Source of the DNA: Chlorella sorokiniana
Lineage: Eukaryota; Chlorophyta; Trebouxiophyceae; Chlorellales; Chlorellaceae
Reading direction: 5' to 3'
Assembly (NCBI GenBank): GCA_025917655.1
Contig: CP084610.1
Span: 1 to 64,000 of the forward strand
DNA: 64,000 bases
Shown here: positions 50,367-62,300 of the stretch, one piece after another
Position numbering within the stretch: the stretch's first letter is position 1
Layout: every line of letters starts with the position of its first letter
The notes under the pieces: model-generated
Database searches by the model: none
Seen by the model: only the letters and a program-made list of their open reading frames with translations
Told to the model about the DNA's origin: nothing
Position numbers and translations under genes: made by a program

Positions 50367-53300
50367 CTAAGTGGGCGGGAAGCCTGGCAGCGGCAGGGAA
50401 GCTGGCTGCGGGGGCCCCAGCGAGGGAGCCAGGCCAAACGCTGCCAGGGCCTCCAGAGGCGCCGCCTCGGGCGCCGACGGCAGAGGAAAGGCTTGCTGCC
50501 CTGCAGGCCAGGGCTGCTGCTGCAGCTGCGGGGGCGGCAGCGTGCCACCGCCTGCGCTGGCAAAGGCTGCGGCAGCGGCCTGACCCGGCGGCGGCGGCGC
50601 CCCAGCCCGCGCTGCATCTAAAACAAGCGGCAGCCGCGCCGCAACCCCGGCTGCGGCCGTCGCGTCGACTTGCCGCTGCACCGCCGCCGCAAGCTGGCGC
50701 GCAAGCGGCAGCGTGGCGCCATCCGCCGCCGCAGGGGGAAGCGGGGCCCTCATGCGCCCTGCTGTCCTCGCCGCCGCCACCATCCCCGCCAGCTGCCGCT
50801 GCAGCTGTCGTGCCAGCTCAGCCTCCTGTGGGGTGCTGCAGCTGGCGGGGCCCGCTGTACGCTCCAGCACAGCGTGCACGATCGCCGCCGCCTTGGCGCG
50901 CCGCCCCCGCCACCTGCTGCTGCATCTGTCGCTCCAGAGCCGCCGCCGCCGCCGCCACGTTCTCCTTGCCCTCTGCCTGCCCCGCCACCGCCGCCGCCGC
51001 CGCGAGCAGCGACGCATAGCGCTGCCGGCAGGCCTGCATGCCACGCTTCTGGCCCCGTGCCGCCGCCGCCTCCAGCTCTCCCGCTGCGGCGGCGGCACCG
51101 CCGCCAGCAAGCGCATCCGCCGCTGCCTGGTATGCGGCGGGTGCCAGCGGCAGCCCAGCCTCCAGCTGCCCACACAGGGCGGAGCAGAGCAGGAAGTCCT
51201 GCGAGGGCCCAGAGCAGCGGTTTGGCAAGGAGGGCAGTGGGGTGGGGGAAGCAGCACGGCCTAAGCTCTGGGCGGTGCTCATGGCATTCCTGTTTTCCTG
51301 CAACCCCCACCCACCTCCAGAGGCTCCCAGGGCTGCTGGAAGGGCCGCGGCGGCAGCAGGCGCTGCCGCTTGCTGGCGGGGCCGTCGGCGTCCACGCCCG
51401 CGTCCCAGGTGGCGACGGCGGCGCCGCCGCTGCCGCGCCCACCCCTGCCGCGCCCTCGTCCGCGCCCTCCTCGCCCACCTCCCGACCACGCAGCGGGCGG
51501 TGCAGCGGCAAGGGCCGCGGCGGTGGCCGCAGCGGCGGCGGCCGCCGCCGCCGCCTCGCGCGCCGCTATCAGCGGGATGGCCAGCGCTTGGGCCGCCGGG
51601 TCGCCGTTGGCCGCCGAGTGGGCGGCGGCCGCGTCCAGCCCCAGGTCCAGGTAATAGTTCTGTCGGCGGTCGATGGGAACAATGAGTGGCAGCAGTGTCA
51701 GACCAGCCTGGATGAAAGTGCGTCTCCGCGGGGCGCGCAGCAGCGGTGGGAGCACCAGGGGCCGCAGCAGCAGGCGAGCCTGGCGGCAGCTGGGCCCAGC
51801 ACCGATGGAAAGCTGGGACAAGCCAGCCCCTGGCATGGCAGCGCGCAGCGAGGCAAGGTAAAAGCGCCCACCTTGAGCCACTCCACCTCGGCCGCCTCTC
51901 GCTCCTTCTCCGCGCGCTGCGCCGCCTCCACCTGGGTGCGGTACGCCTCGACCGCGTTGTACTGCACAGGCCAGGGCGGTGCGACGGGGCGGTCGGTGCA
52001 AGGGGACAGGCTCGGGCACAAGCTGCCTTGCAGATCAGTCTCCGCTCGCCACAGCACCCACACCCCCTCACTTTCAATGTGCATGAATACGTACGCCCAC
52101 ACACTAAACACACAGACACAGATGCACAAAAAGCAAGGCCCACCTCGTCCCAGTCCACCACCACGTTTGCCTCCTCATCCTCATCAATCTCGGCCTCCTG
52201 CGGCGGCGAGGAAGCAGGACGTGCAAGGCGCGTCGCGTGTGTGTGCAAGCGCCGCCTCTGGACCCCCCTCGGGAAACACCCGCGTCCATCCAAGGAAGCC
52301 AGCAGGCAGCTGGGGGCGCAGCCGGAGGCAGGCCCAGACCCACCCGCTCCTCCTCGGCCTCCTCCATGCGCTCAATGTCAAACTCCTCAACGCGGTACTC
52401 CGCCTCCATCTGCGGTACCGCACCGAAAAAGCAGCAGCACGCTTGAGCAAGGAACCCTGGCTGGCTGTCAGCGCGTTCTTGTGGCAGCTGTCAGGTGCGG
52501 GGGAAGCGGTTTGGCTGCCGCAACCATCCACGGCGCCCACCTTGGCCGCAAGCCCGTCCCTGTCCAGCTGGGGGCCTCCACCTCGATGAAGCGTACCGCG
52601 CACCGCTCCACGGGCGCCAACGCGCTTTCCAGCTGCGCCAGCGACACCGCGCCGCCCGCGGAACCTGTTCATGGGGGTAGGAGGGCGCGTGAGGGAGGTT
52701 GGGTGGAGGTCATGCGGCGTGGGCAAGTGAGCTGTGGGCGTGCAGCGGGTGCAGGCTGCCTGAGGCAGGCTTGGCCGGTGCGCAACCGCCAGCACACATG
52801 CGGGCGCTCCGCAGGCAGAGGCCCCTTGTGGGCAGGACAGCGGAGAGTGGGCAGGGACAAGAACAGACGGCACGTGTGCGGCTGGGTGCAGGCATGTGTG
52901 CAAGGCTGCACCGCCAACAATGCGTGGTGGTGGTGTGGGGGCTGCAAGCGCACTGTCCCCAGAGCAGGTGGTCCCGCACCCGCCATGGCCGCCACATCCC
53001 GCATCATCTCCTCATCGTCCGCCTCCCCGCCTGCCCCGGCCCCCGCAGCCGCTCCGCCGCCGCCGCCCGAAGGCGCGGGGCCGCCGCCGCTGGCGCGCTC
53101 CCGTGACGTCGCGGCGGCCGCGGCGCCCGCGCTGCCCGCCACTGCGGCGCCGCCGGCTCCCGAGTCGCGCGTGGTGGTGTCGTCGCCGCCCTCGGCGGCC
53201 TCAGAGGCACCGGGGCCTGGCTCCTGCGGAATCAGAAGAGCGTGGGGTGGAGGGGTGGCTTGGGTTGGGTTGAGGGGGCAAGGCAGAGCCGGCAAGCCAT

Positions 53301-56300
53301 GGTGCACTCGCTGGCGGCTGGCGCTGGCTGCAGCCTGGCCGCGAGCCACGGCAGCACGGCTGACTCATGTTTCAGGCCTGCCTGACGCACGGTAAAGCGG
53401 CCCGTGCCGCCACAAGCGCGCAGCATAAAATAAGTTTCTTGCAGCAGCAGCACAGCATCAACCCCAAGAAATGGTCCAAGATCAAGGCAGGCCTGCCCAC
53501 ATCACGCGGCCCAAACTGCACCGCGTGTCCCGCACCTTGACGAACTCGTCCATCTCCGCCGCCGCCTCGCGCTCCACCGCCGCCGCCGCCCGCCGCGCCC
53601 CCTCGTCCTCGGCGGCGCGCATGGCGGCAGCGATGTCGGCGGCGCTCATGCCGCCGCCTGCGGGGCAACATCGAGGGAGATTCCAAGATTCAGCAGCCAG
53701 GAGGTGCTTTAGGAAACAGGAGGTTGGGCAGCCGGGCAGGGCAGCGATTGGGACGCCGGGCAGCAGCACGCGCGCCGGATGCCCGCAGCGCCAGCCACAG
53801 AGCCGGCTGCGACAACGAGCAACGCGCAGGCAGGGCAGGCGGGCGTCGGCACGGCGGCGGTACATGAGCGGTACGCACCGCCCCCTCCAGGCCGCCCAGC
53901 AGGGCTTGCGGGTCCAGGGAGGTGAGGATGTCGGTGGTGAACCCGCCAGACTGTCAGCGTGGGGGTGGTGGTGTGGTGGTGCGTGTGTGTGGGGGCGGGG
54001 GAGGGGACGGGGCATGGCGGGATGCATTGTTGAGAAGCCAGCGCTGCTCAAAGCACACACATGGCAGCAGCACGGGATGGAGTGTGGAGGACCCATGACC
54101 CATGCACATCCCCCCACCACCACCCACACCCACACACCCACACACATAACGGATGCGGTCACAGCGCCCACCGCGCAGCCAGCCCCTCGCCCCCACCTGT
54201 ATAGCCAGGAAGTCCAGCTGCCGCTTTTGGTCGCTCTTCTTCAGGATGTTCTCCTCAATGGTGTGCTCACTGGCAGGGGGGGGGGGGAGGGGGGTGCAGA
54301 GTGAACAGAGGGGTGGCGCATGGGAGGGAGGGCAGGGGGCGCGTGTGTGTGTATGTGTCGGGGGAGGGGGCTGTGCTGAAGGCGGGCAGCGCGGGCGGCT
54401 GCAGGCCATTACAGGCGCGGTCGGAAGCAACCTTTGAGCCCCCAGCCATTGCGACACTGCTGCTGCCAGTCACGCAGCAGCGCGGCGACATGGAGCCACG
54501 CTGCCCAGGCTGTAATCGAGACAAATCCAGCCGCGGCTTCTGAGTGCCAAGGCCAGCCGTCGAGTCAGGACGCGCACCCACACAGCGCTGCCGCTGCCGA
54601 ACGCGGCGCTGCCCCGCACCAGCCACAGGCCCCCACCTGACCAGTCGGTAGATGTGCACCTCGCGCGTCTGGCCGATGCGGTGGCACCGGTCCTGCGCCT
54701 GAGCATCCATGGCAGGGTTCCAGTCTGCGGGCAGCGGGGTGGGGGATGGTGTGTGTGGGGGGAGAGGGTTTAAGTGTGCTTAGAGAAAGAAGAAGAAGAA
54801 AGGAGCCAAGAAGCAGGGCTAGGAGAGAGGAGGGAGGGGGAGGCGGAACTGAGGAGGCATAGGCGCGGCAGCAGCCGAGGCTGCGTGCAGCGGCGCAGCC
54901 AGGGGTCCGCGAAGGCCGCCCGATGCGGAGTGGCCCGCGTGGCCGTCTCCGTCTGGCACCGTGCCAGCCAGCACTGTCCCCATGCTGCACGACAGTGTGG
55001 GACTGAAAGCACCCAACATCCACGCAGACAGCAGCAGAGTATAGAAACGATCCAACTAAACAGTGTGGTGGCACCAACCCGAGTCGTAAAAGATGACGGT
55101 GTCGGCGCCGATCAAGTTCATGCCCACGCCGCCGCTGCGCGAGGTGGCAGGCCAGGTAGGCAGAGCCCTGGTGAGATGCAGCGACGGGCCTGCCCCAGCC
55201 GCAGACCCCGCTGCGTTGATGCCTGCCTGTTTGTGCTTGAGATGCACAGAGATCGCCCGCGGCAGCCACCCAACTTTCCAATCGCCACCCCCAAAAGAAG
55301 ACGCCCATAGGACCACACCAACACCACCCGCCCACCTGCGCGTGCTGAGTATGAAGCAGAAGATCTTGGGGTCGGAGTTGAAGCGCTGGGTCAGGACCTG
55401 GCGCTGCTCCGGCTTGGTGGCTCCGTCCAGGCGCACATACGTGTGGGCGTGCAGGTTCAGGAATACCTGGGGTGGGGTGTGTTTGTGGGGTTGGTGTGTG
55501 TGGGGGGGGGGGAGGGGGGTTCCTTGGTATACTAAGTTCTTCTTTGTTAGAGTACCCCCCTCTGTGCGACCGGCCCAGCGCTGCTCCAGCTAAGCCCACC
55601 AGCAAAGATGTCGGCAAAGCAATGCAGCCATCCGCCACTTGGCCCAATGCTAAAGAAAGAGAGCTGTCATCCTGAGCTCTACGCCCACCCACCTCCAGCA
55701 CATCCAGCATCTTGCTCATCTGTGTGAAGATCAGGCACTTGTGGCCTCCCGCCTTGAGCCGCGCCAGCAGCACAGCCAGCTCCTGCAGGGTGAGCCGGGG
55801 GTGGCCAGTCAACAGCAGGCGTAAAGTGGCAAGTGCTTCAATACTTGAAAGCGCTTGCTGGGACCACGTAACAAACGCAGCCCACCCACCACTCTCTCAC
55901 ACAGATTAGAAAAGAAGAAATGCAGCGCTGCTCAATCACCTGCAGCTTGCCGCAGTCAAACTGGATGAGGCGGCGGTCGGGGAAGAAGAGCTGGGTGCGG
56001 ATGCGGGCGGTGTGCAGCAGGGCGCCACGCTGGCAATACGCCTGCGGAAGGGGGGGGCGCGGCGCAGTGGGTCGCACTTCTGGTGCCTCAAAGCAGCGGC
56101 AGGGCGCAGGGCGGGCGAGGAAAGCCCTGACTTCGTTCTTAGCGGGGTGGGGGCCATGTCGGTGATAAGCAGGTGGAAAGTGGCAAGCAGCCCGGGCAAC
56201 GGTGCCCCTGCCCAGCCCCCTGAAGGCACAGGCGGCTTGCCTGCGTCAACGCCTGAGCACGCGCCGCCGCCGCATTCACCAGGCTGGTGTCCGGGTGGCT

Positions 56301-59300
56301 GCACCACAGCCGTGCCGGCGGCGCGCGAGCCTGCGCAGCAGGGGAGCGCGGGCAGCGACAGCAGTCGGTCGAGGGCCGAGGCAGCTGATAAACAGCCTCC
56401 TTAGGCTGAGTTCCACAGGGAACTGCCCATGGAAAATAAAGACGCACGCAGAAGAAGTGCAGGCCGGGCGGCCCAGGAGGCGCTCTGAGCTGCAGGGCTG
56501 GCAGACGCACATCAGGCAGCTTCCAACCTCCCGCTAACAGCCTCTCGGCAAGTCACTGTTTGCCCCTACACGCACAGGCTGCCGCGCCCTTGCACGCACG
56601 CAGCGGAGCGCGCTCACCTTTGGGATGAAACAGCAGAAGGCGCGCAGCATCTGCTCGGCCTCCGCCGCCCGCCGCTCTGGTAGCTTCACAAGGTCCCTGC
56701 AGGCGGTGGGGAGACGATGGGCAAGGCAGGCAAGGGCCGTGTTGGCGCAGCCGGGCGGGCAGCGGCTGGTGGCTTGCCACAAGCAGGGCTGGCGAGTGGG
56801 CCGCACCGATGGATGACAAACACCGGGAAATGAGTGTCCCAGGGACAAACCAAGACCCCCCTTTTTGGAGAGCTGCTGCCAAACCCTCGCCCTCCCAATC
56901 ACCTGAGGGCCGCAGGCACCTCCCAGTCCGCCCGCAGCTCGCTCCCAGCAGGGCGCAGCGCCAGGTGTGCGTCCCGCGCAGGCAGGCGTACCGCCAGCAG
57001 AGCCGCCAGCTCAGCACCCAACGCCACGCCGCGCTCCGCGCGGGCGCAGGAGACGGCGCCCAGAGCTGCTGTGCGCTCGGCGCGCCAGCGCCGGCGACGC
57101 ATGGATAGGGCCTTTGCAGGGATGGGGGGGCGGGGCGGCCGGCACAGTGGGAATGCGGGTGGATGGCAATGAGTTGCGTGAGAATGGATGCACATTGGCA
57201 CACCCTGCACGGCAGACAAAAAACAGGCTCACCGCCACGGACGCCACCACTGCCTGCAGGGCTGCCTGCGAGGGCCTACGGCCCAGGGCTTCTATCAATG
57301 GAACGCCGCCGCCGGCCGCCGCCCCCAGCAGGAGCTCCACGTCCTCCTCAGGGGTGGTCTGGGGGCTGCAGGTTGGAAACGATGAGACACGTAATCGAGC
57401 TGGGGTTATGGAATCGGCCAGTTGTTTCAAGGCTGGGTCAAGCTACACAGCAGAAAGCGCGGATGCACGGCAGGTGCAACGGGACGTGGCAACTGGAAGG
57501 ACCCACAGGCCAGCCGCAGGCCGACACCAGCCGCAGAGCAAAGCTGCAGGCAGCATCTATGAGCTGCGCCCAGCCCGGCCTCTACTCTCCGCAGCCCCCA
57601 GCAACCCACCCGCAAAGGCAGCAGCGGCGAGCGCCAGCTGGTGCACCGCCTGCGCCTCCCACGCTGCCATGCCTGCAGGGACGGGGCGAGGCGGAGGGGC
57701 AGCGCATTATGTGAGACACTTCCCTTCAGCACTTGACAACTCAACTGCAAAAAGAACATTCGAGCGAGCGGTGATTCAGTGGAGACGCGCTCGGCAAGCA
57801 GCGGCATGCCCAGCAAGATTTGCCATCCAGCACTTAAGCCCTCACTCCACCCACCTGGCGGCTGCACCAAGAACCGGTCCAGCCCGACCCTCTGGAAGGG
57901 GCCTGCCCGCTCCAGCAGCCATGGCACACGGTTGGGCAGGCGCAGCTCCAAAGACTGCGGCGAGTTTTTGTTTTGTTTTTGTGTGTGTGGGGGAGGGCGG
58001 GGGCGCGGGCGAGGGGGACAGCAGAGGCCGGCTGGGTGGGCGCCTGAAGGAGAGAGGCCACGGCGGCTGAGGGTAGCAGCTGAGGGCAGCACCGCAGGCC
58101 AGCGGCCACGCGGTGGCTATGAGCACCAACAGCAGGTGCGCGATCGGGCGGTACCCCTGCAGTACCGTACCTGCATGTCGTAGGCGCTGATGATGGGGCG
58201 CCCCTCAAACAGGTCCGGGTGGTTGCACACCTGCATGGGCAGATGCCCCGGGGGTGGGTGGGGTGTGTTTCAGGGAGCCGAGGACCCCTGAGCATTTGCC
58301 ACAGCAGCTGCCTTGCCGCTTCTGCCAGCTGTGCAGCCGCATGAGCCATGCAGCGCCCCTGCAACCCAACCAGCATCAGCAGGGACAGAGAAGACGTCGC
58401 CGCAGCCCACCTTGCGCAGCTGCATCAGGCAGTTCATGATGCCCAGGAAGTTGCCTGAGGCGAGGGTGGCGCGGGTGGAACCGGAGGCCATGTACTCCTC
58501 GTACAGCTGGCGCTGGCGCTTGGACAGCCTGGGCACACAATGATACCATTCACTTCAGTTGATGTATACGAGAGTGGAGGAGAAGCAAGAACGCAGCCTG
58601 GGCACGCAGCGCCACCGTGCGCTCAGCAGGCGAGAGTGCAGGCAAGCAAGAGGCAAGAGCGAAGGAAGAGGCGGACGGGGGGCAGGGGTGTGTGCATGCG
58701 CGGGGTGCACAGCGATGGACATAAACGAGGGAGGAGGGATCCATGCCGCATGCGATGTGGGGCATCCGACGTGTATGTGCTGCGCGGGTATAAAACCCCC
58801 CACCCCCTCACCCCCACCCCTCCACCCCCAGCCCCACCCCCACCCACCCACCCAACCACACAACCACACAAAACACACAAAACACCCGGCCACCACACAC
58901 ACCTGCAATACACCACGTGCTCGTGCTTCTGCGGCAGCTGCTTCTCCACATCCTTCTTCAGTCGCCGCAGCAGGAATGGGCGCAGCACGGCGTGCAGCCG
59001 CTCCACAATTGCGCGGTTCATCTGTTGACCGGGCAGGGGCATGTTGAGTTTACGCGTGTTTGCGGAAGAATAGATGGGTGTGTTTGCCGTTGGGCAGGCA
59101 GGGCAGTAGAAAGGTGCCGGCAGCTACGCTGCGCTGCGGCACAGGCCACAGCTAAAGCGGCCGCATGGGCTGTTGCTGGCTCCTGCCAAGCCCCCAATGC
59201 CCCACGCCCCCAAGCCAGCCTTGCCCAACCTCTGCGCTGCCCTCCACCATCCCCGTCAGAGGGTTGCTGAACCAATCCTTGAACTGGGCGTGGCTGGCAA

Positions 59301-62300
59301 AGACCTGCAGTCAGCAGCGGGAGGGAGTGCCCGTGTGCGTGCGCGTGACTGGCAGAGAGGTGCTAGGACGGGGCGGAGGCCAGGACCAGAAGGGGGGCCG
59401 AACGCTTCGCCGCGCTTCCAGAGCCAACAGCTAGGTGAGGAGGAAGTGCACGAGGCACGCGAGCTGCCCCACCCACCCACCCACCCAGCAGACCCTGCCA
59501 GCACCAACCCCCACAAAGGAACGAAGCATGCAGGGTCAGCGCAGCGCAGCAAGGCGCGCCTGGGGCATGAGGAAGTGCATGAGGGACCAGAGCTCCATGA
59601 GGTCGTTCTGCAGCGGGGTGCCCGTGATCAGCAGGCGCCGCTTGGAGTTGAAGTTGAGCAGGGTCTGCGGTGGGGGTGGGGGGTGGGGGTGGGGGGTGGG
59701 GGCGCACAATGGGGTGAAGAACGGACAGCGCAGCGATAGAAGGGGCAGCGGGGTCCTGCGGGGCAGGCGGCGAAGCTGCTGCGCCCTGTCAGGTTGCCCT
59801 GTTCACGCCACCCTGTTGCCCCCGGTGCAGCTGCCGCAAGTCTTGTGCCGTGCCGCTCAAGCACATGCCAATCCACCTGTAACCCTGTGGCAGCGCGCTC
59901 CAGCCGCCCTGCCCCACAGCCCGCTGTGGCAGGGCACTTTACAAAGTCCCACAGCTCACCTGCCAGCGCTGGCTCTTCCAGTTCTTGATCATGTGGGCCT
60001 CATCAAGGATCAGGTACTTCCACTTCTTGCGCTTGAACATGCGCGCGTCCTGCGCTTGGCAGGGTTGCACGTGCCGTCGACTCTCGCCCACATATGGTGG
60101 TGACACCGACCCGCTTGCAGCGAGGTGCCTTTCTTTCATGTAACCTCTTGAACTTGACTCCCCCACCCCATGCCAACATCACAAATCCAGCACCACGCCC
60201 GGAGCAAACGCAAGTGAGCATAGACGAGCTGCGCCCACCTGCAGCACCAGGGTGTATGAGGTGATGCAGACGTGGAAGGCGTTGGGCTTGGACCAGCCCT
60301 GGCGCTTGGCCGCCCGCTCCTTCACGCTGCCGTAGTAGGTCAGCAGTTTGAAGGCGGGACACCTGGCACAATCAAGAGCGGCCAGCGGGTGGCGGCGTCG
60401 TGTGGGCGGGGCGGCAGCGTGCAGGCAGGCAGGGTGAACTACCAGCAGCTGCAGGTGGATCTGTCGCTGCCCTGCCCATGCGCTGCCCATCCACGGCCGG
60501 CTGGAGCTTCCCACCCAAACAATGAAATCACAAAGAATGCCCCGCCCAACCATCAACTGGGCCCACCACTTCTTGAATTCCATCTCCCAGTTGAGCATCA
60601 CCGAGGTCGGCACAACCACCAGGTGCGGCCCCCAGTCGCCCCTGCAGGCAGGCAGGAAGGAAGGAAAGAAGACGATGGCGATAAGAACATCAGGGCTTGG
60701 GGCCGCCTGCGGTGCCCCACAAGGACAGTGTGCGAAGGCAACGGCAGGAACCCCGGTGCTGGGCACACGCCGCCCACGGGGCTGGAGCAGGGGCGGTGGG
60801 CCGGGCGCTGCAAGCCCCTGGCTCTCCCGGCGGGAAGCTTGTTGGGAGGCCAGGGGACTGCTTTATGCCAGTCCACCCCCACCTCCCACACACACTCACT
60901 TTTCGCAGGCAAGGTGAGCCAGCAGCGCAATCGTCTGGATCGTCTTGCCCAGCCCCATCTCATCCGCCAGGATGCCTGCGGCACGCAAAGCGTAGGAGCC
61001 ACAGGGAGGGGCCACACGTGCATCGGCTCAATGCCAGGAGGGCGCATGTCGCAAACACAACACACGACCACAACCCACAACCCCCAACGTCCCGGACAGG
61101 CAGCGCACGCACCGACCAGCATCGCCCACTTGCTGCCCCACCCACCGTTGAGGCGCTTGTGGTAAAGGGTGACCAGCCAGTCCAGGCCAATCTGTTGATA
61201 CTCGCGCAGCACGCCCTTGATGAGAAAGGGGGTCTGTGTGTGTGTGTGGGGGGTTGAAGCGCAGTAATAACGCTTGTGGATTGCGATGACGGAATGGGGG
61301 AGGCGAAACCAGGGTGGGCAGGGCCGCCTAAGCAGCAAGCCAACAAGCGGACGCATCCCGGCCCACACAAGAGCGCGCGTTTCCTTTCCAATCCCAGCAA
61401 TCCTCATGACCACAAACACAAACACAAACGCCCCCGCCCCCCTTCGCAGGCCCCCATCGCCCCCCTCCCAGGCCCCCCCCACCTTGGTCTGCACGTCGGC
61501 TGTGTCCAGGGTGGTGCCCAGCGGCTGGAGCCCCGCCATGGCGGCAATGGCGTTGCCCATGCGCTCGCCGCTGTCTCCGCCTGCAGCCAGGGAGCAGGGG
61601 GAGAGCTTTGTGGCTGGGTGGGTGGCGCTGGGGCGCATGCCAGCCTGGCTGGGGGAGCTGCGGCCAGCAAGCTTAGGAGAGGCAAGAGGCGTCAACGGGC
61701 GGCCCTCCCGAGCCGCCAGGGGGGGCGACTGAACGACGGACACCTCTAGCCCTACCCACCCTTGATGTCAGCCTCGCCCTCCGTCTCCTCCTCAGCCCCG
61801 GCTTGCTGCCGGCCCGAGCAGCGACCCCGGTCGGCACCGCGGCAGGTTCCTCTTTCTTCACACGCACGGGCAGCGGCTTGGGCTGCTGAGCGTCTGCAGA
61901 GGCATGCCGTGAAATGGTGGTGAAGGGAGGTTAAGTGGTGGCATCCAGCGGTCGGGGGCTCACGTGGCACAGCAGGAAGGGAACAAACGGACACCGCGGT
62001 CACCAGGAACCAGGCTTCCACAGCAGCAGCCTGCTCACCCGGCATATCCTCGTCGCCGCTTGCCTCCGCCTCATCGCCGCCGTCACCCACACCTACATCC
62101 CCGCCCGCGGCCGCCAGGTGGTAGTTTCCGTAACGAGCCAGCAGCTCCTCCAGCGGCAGCTCCGCCTCCTCATCCAACCCCGCCAGCTCAGCAGCCTCCT
62201 CGTGCTGCGATGAGGCGTTGGGGGCAAGACGGCGGCGCAGAGCTGGGTGGCGGTGTGCAAGGCGCACACTGTGGTGCCCCACAGTTCCCTGACAGCAGTG

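Noticed and set aside
50670-52589. A 639-codon open frame on the plus strand
   Set aside because: It is antisense to the SWR1-like tail, which has matching splice sites and an acidic/SANT-like content. GC-rich DNA gives long chance frames, and the product is Arg/Pro/Ala-rich without any domain.
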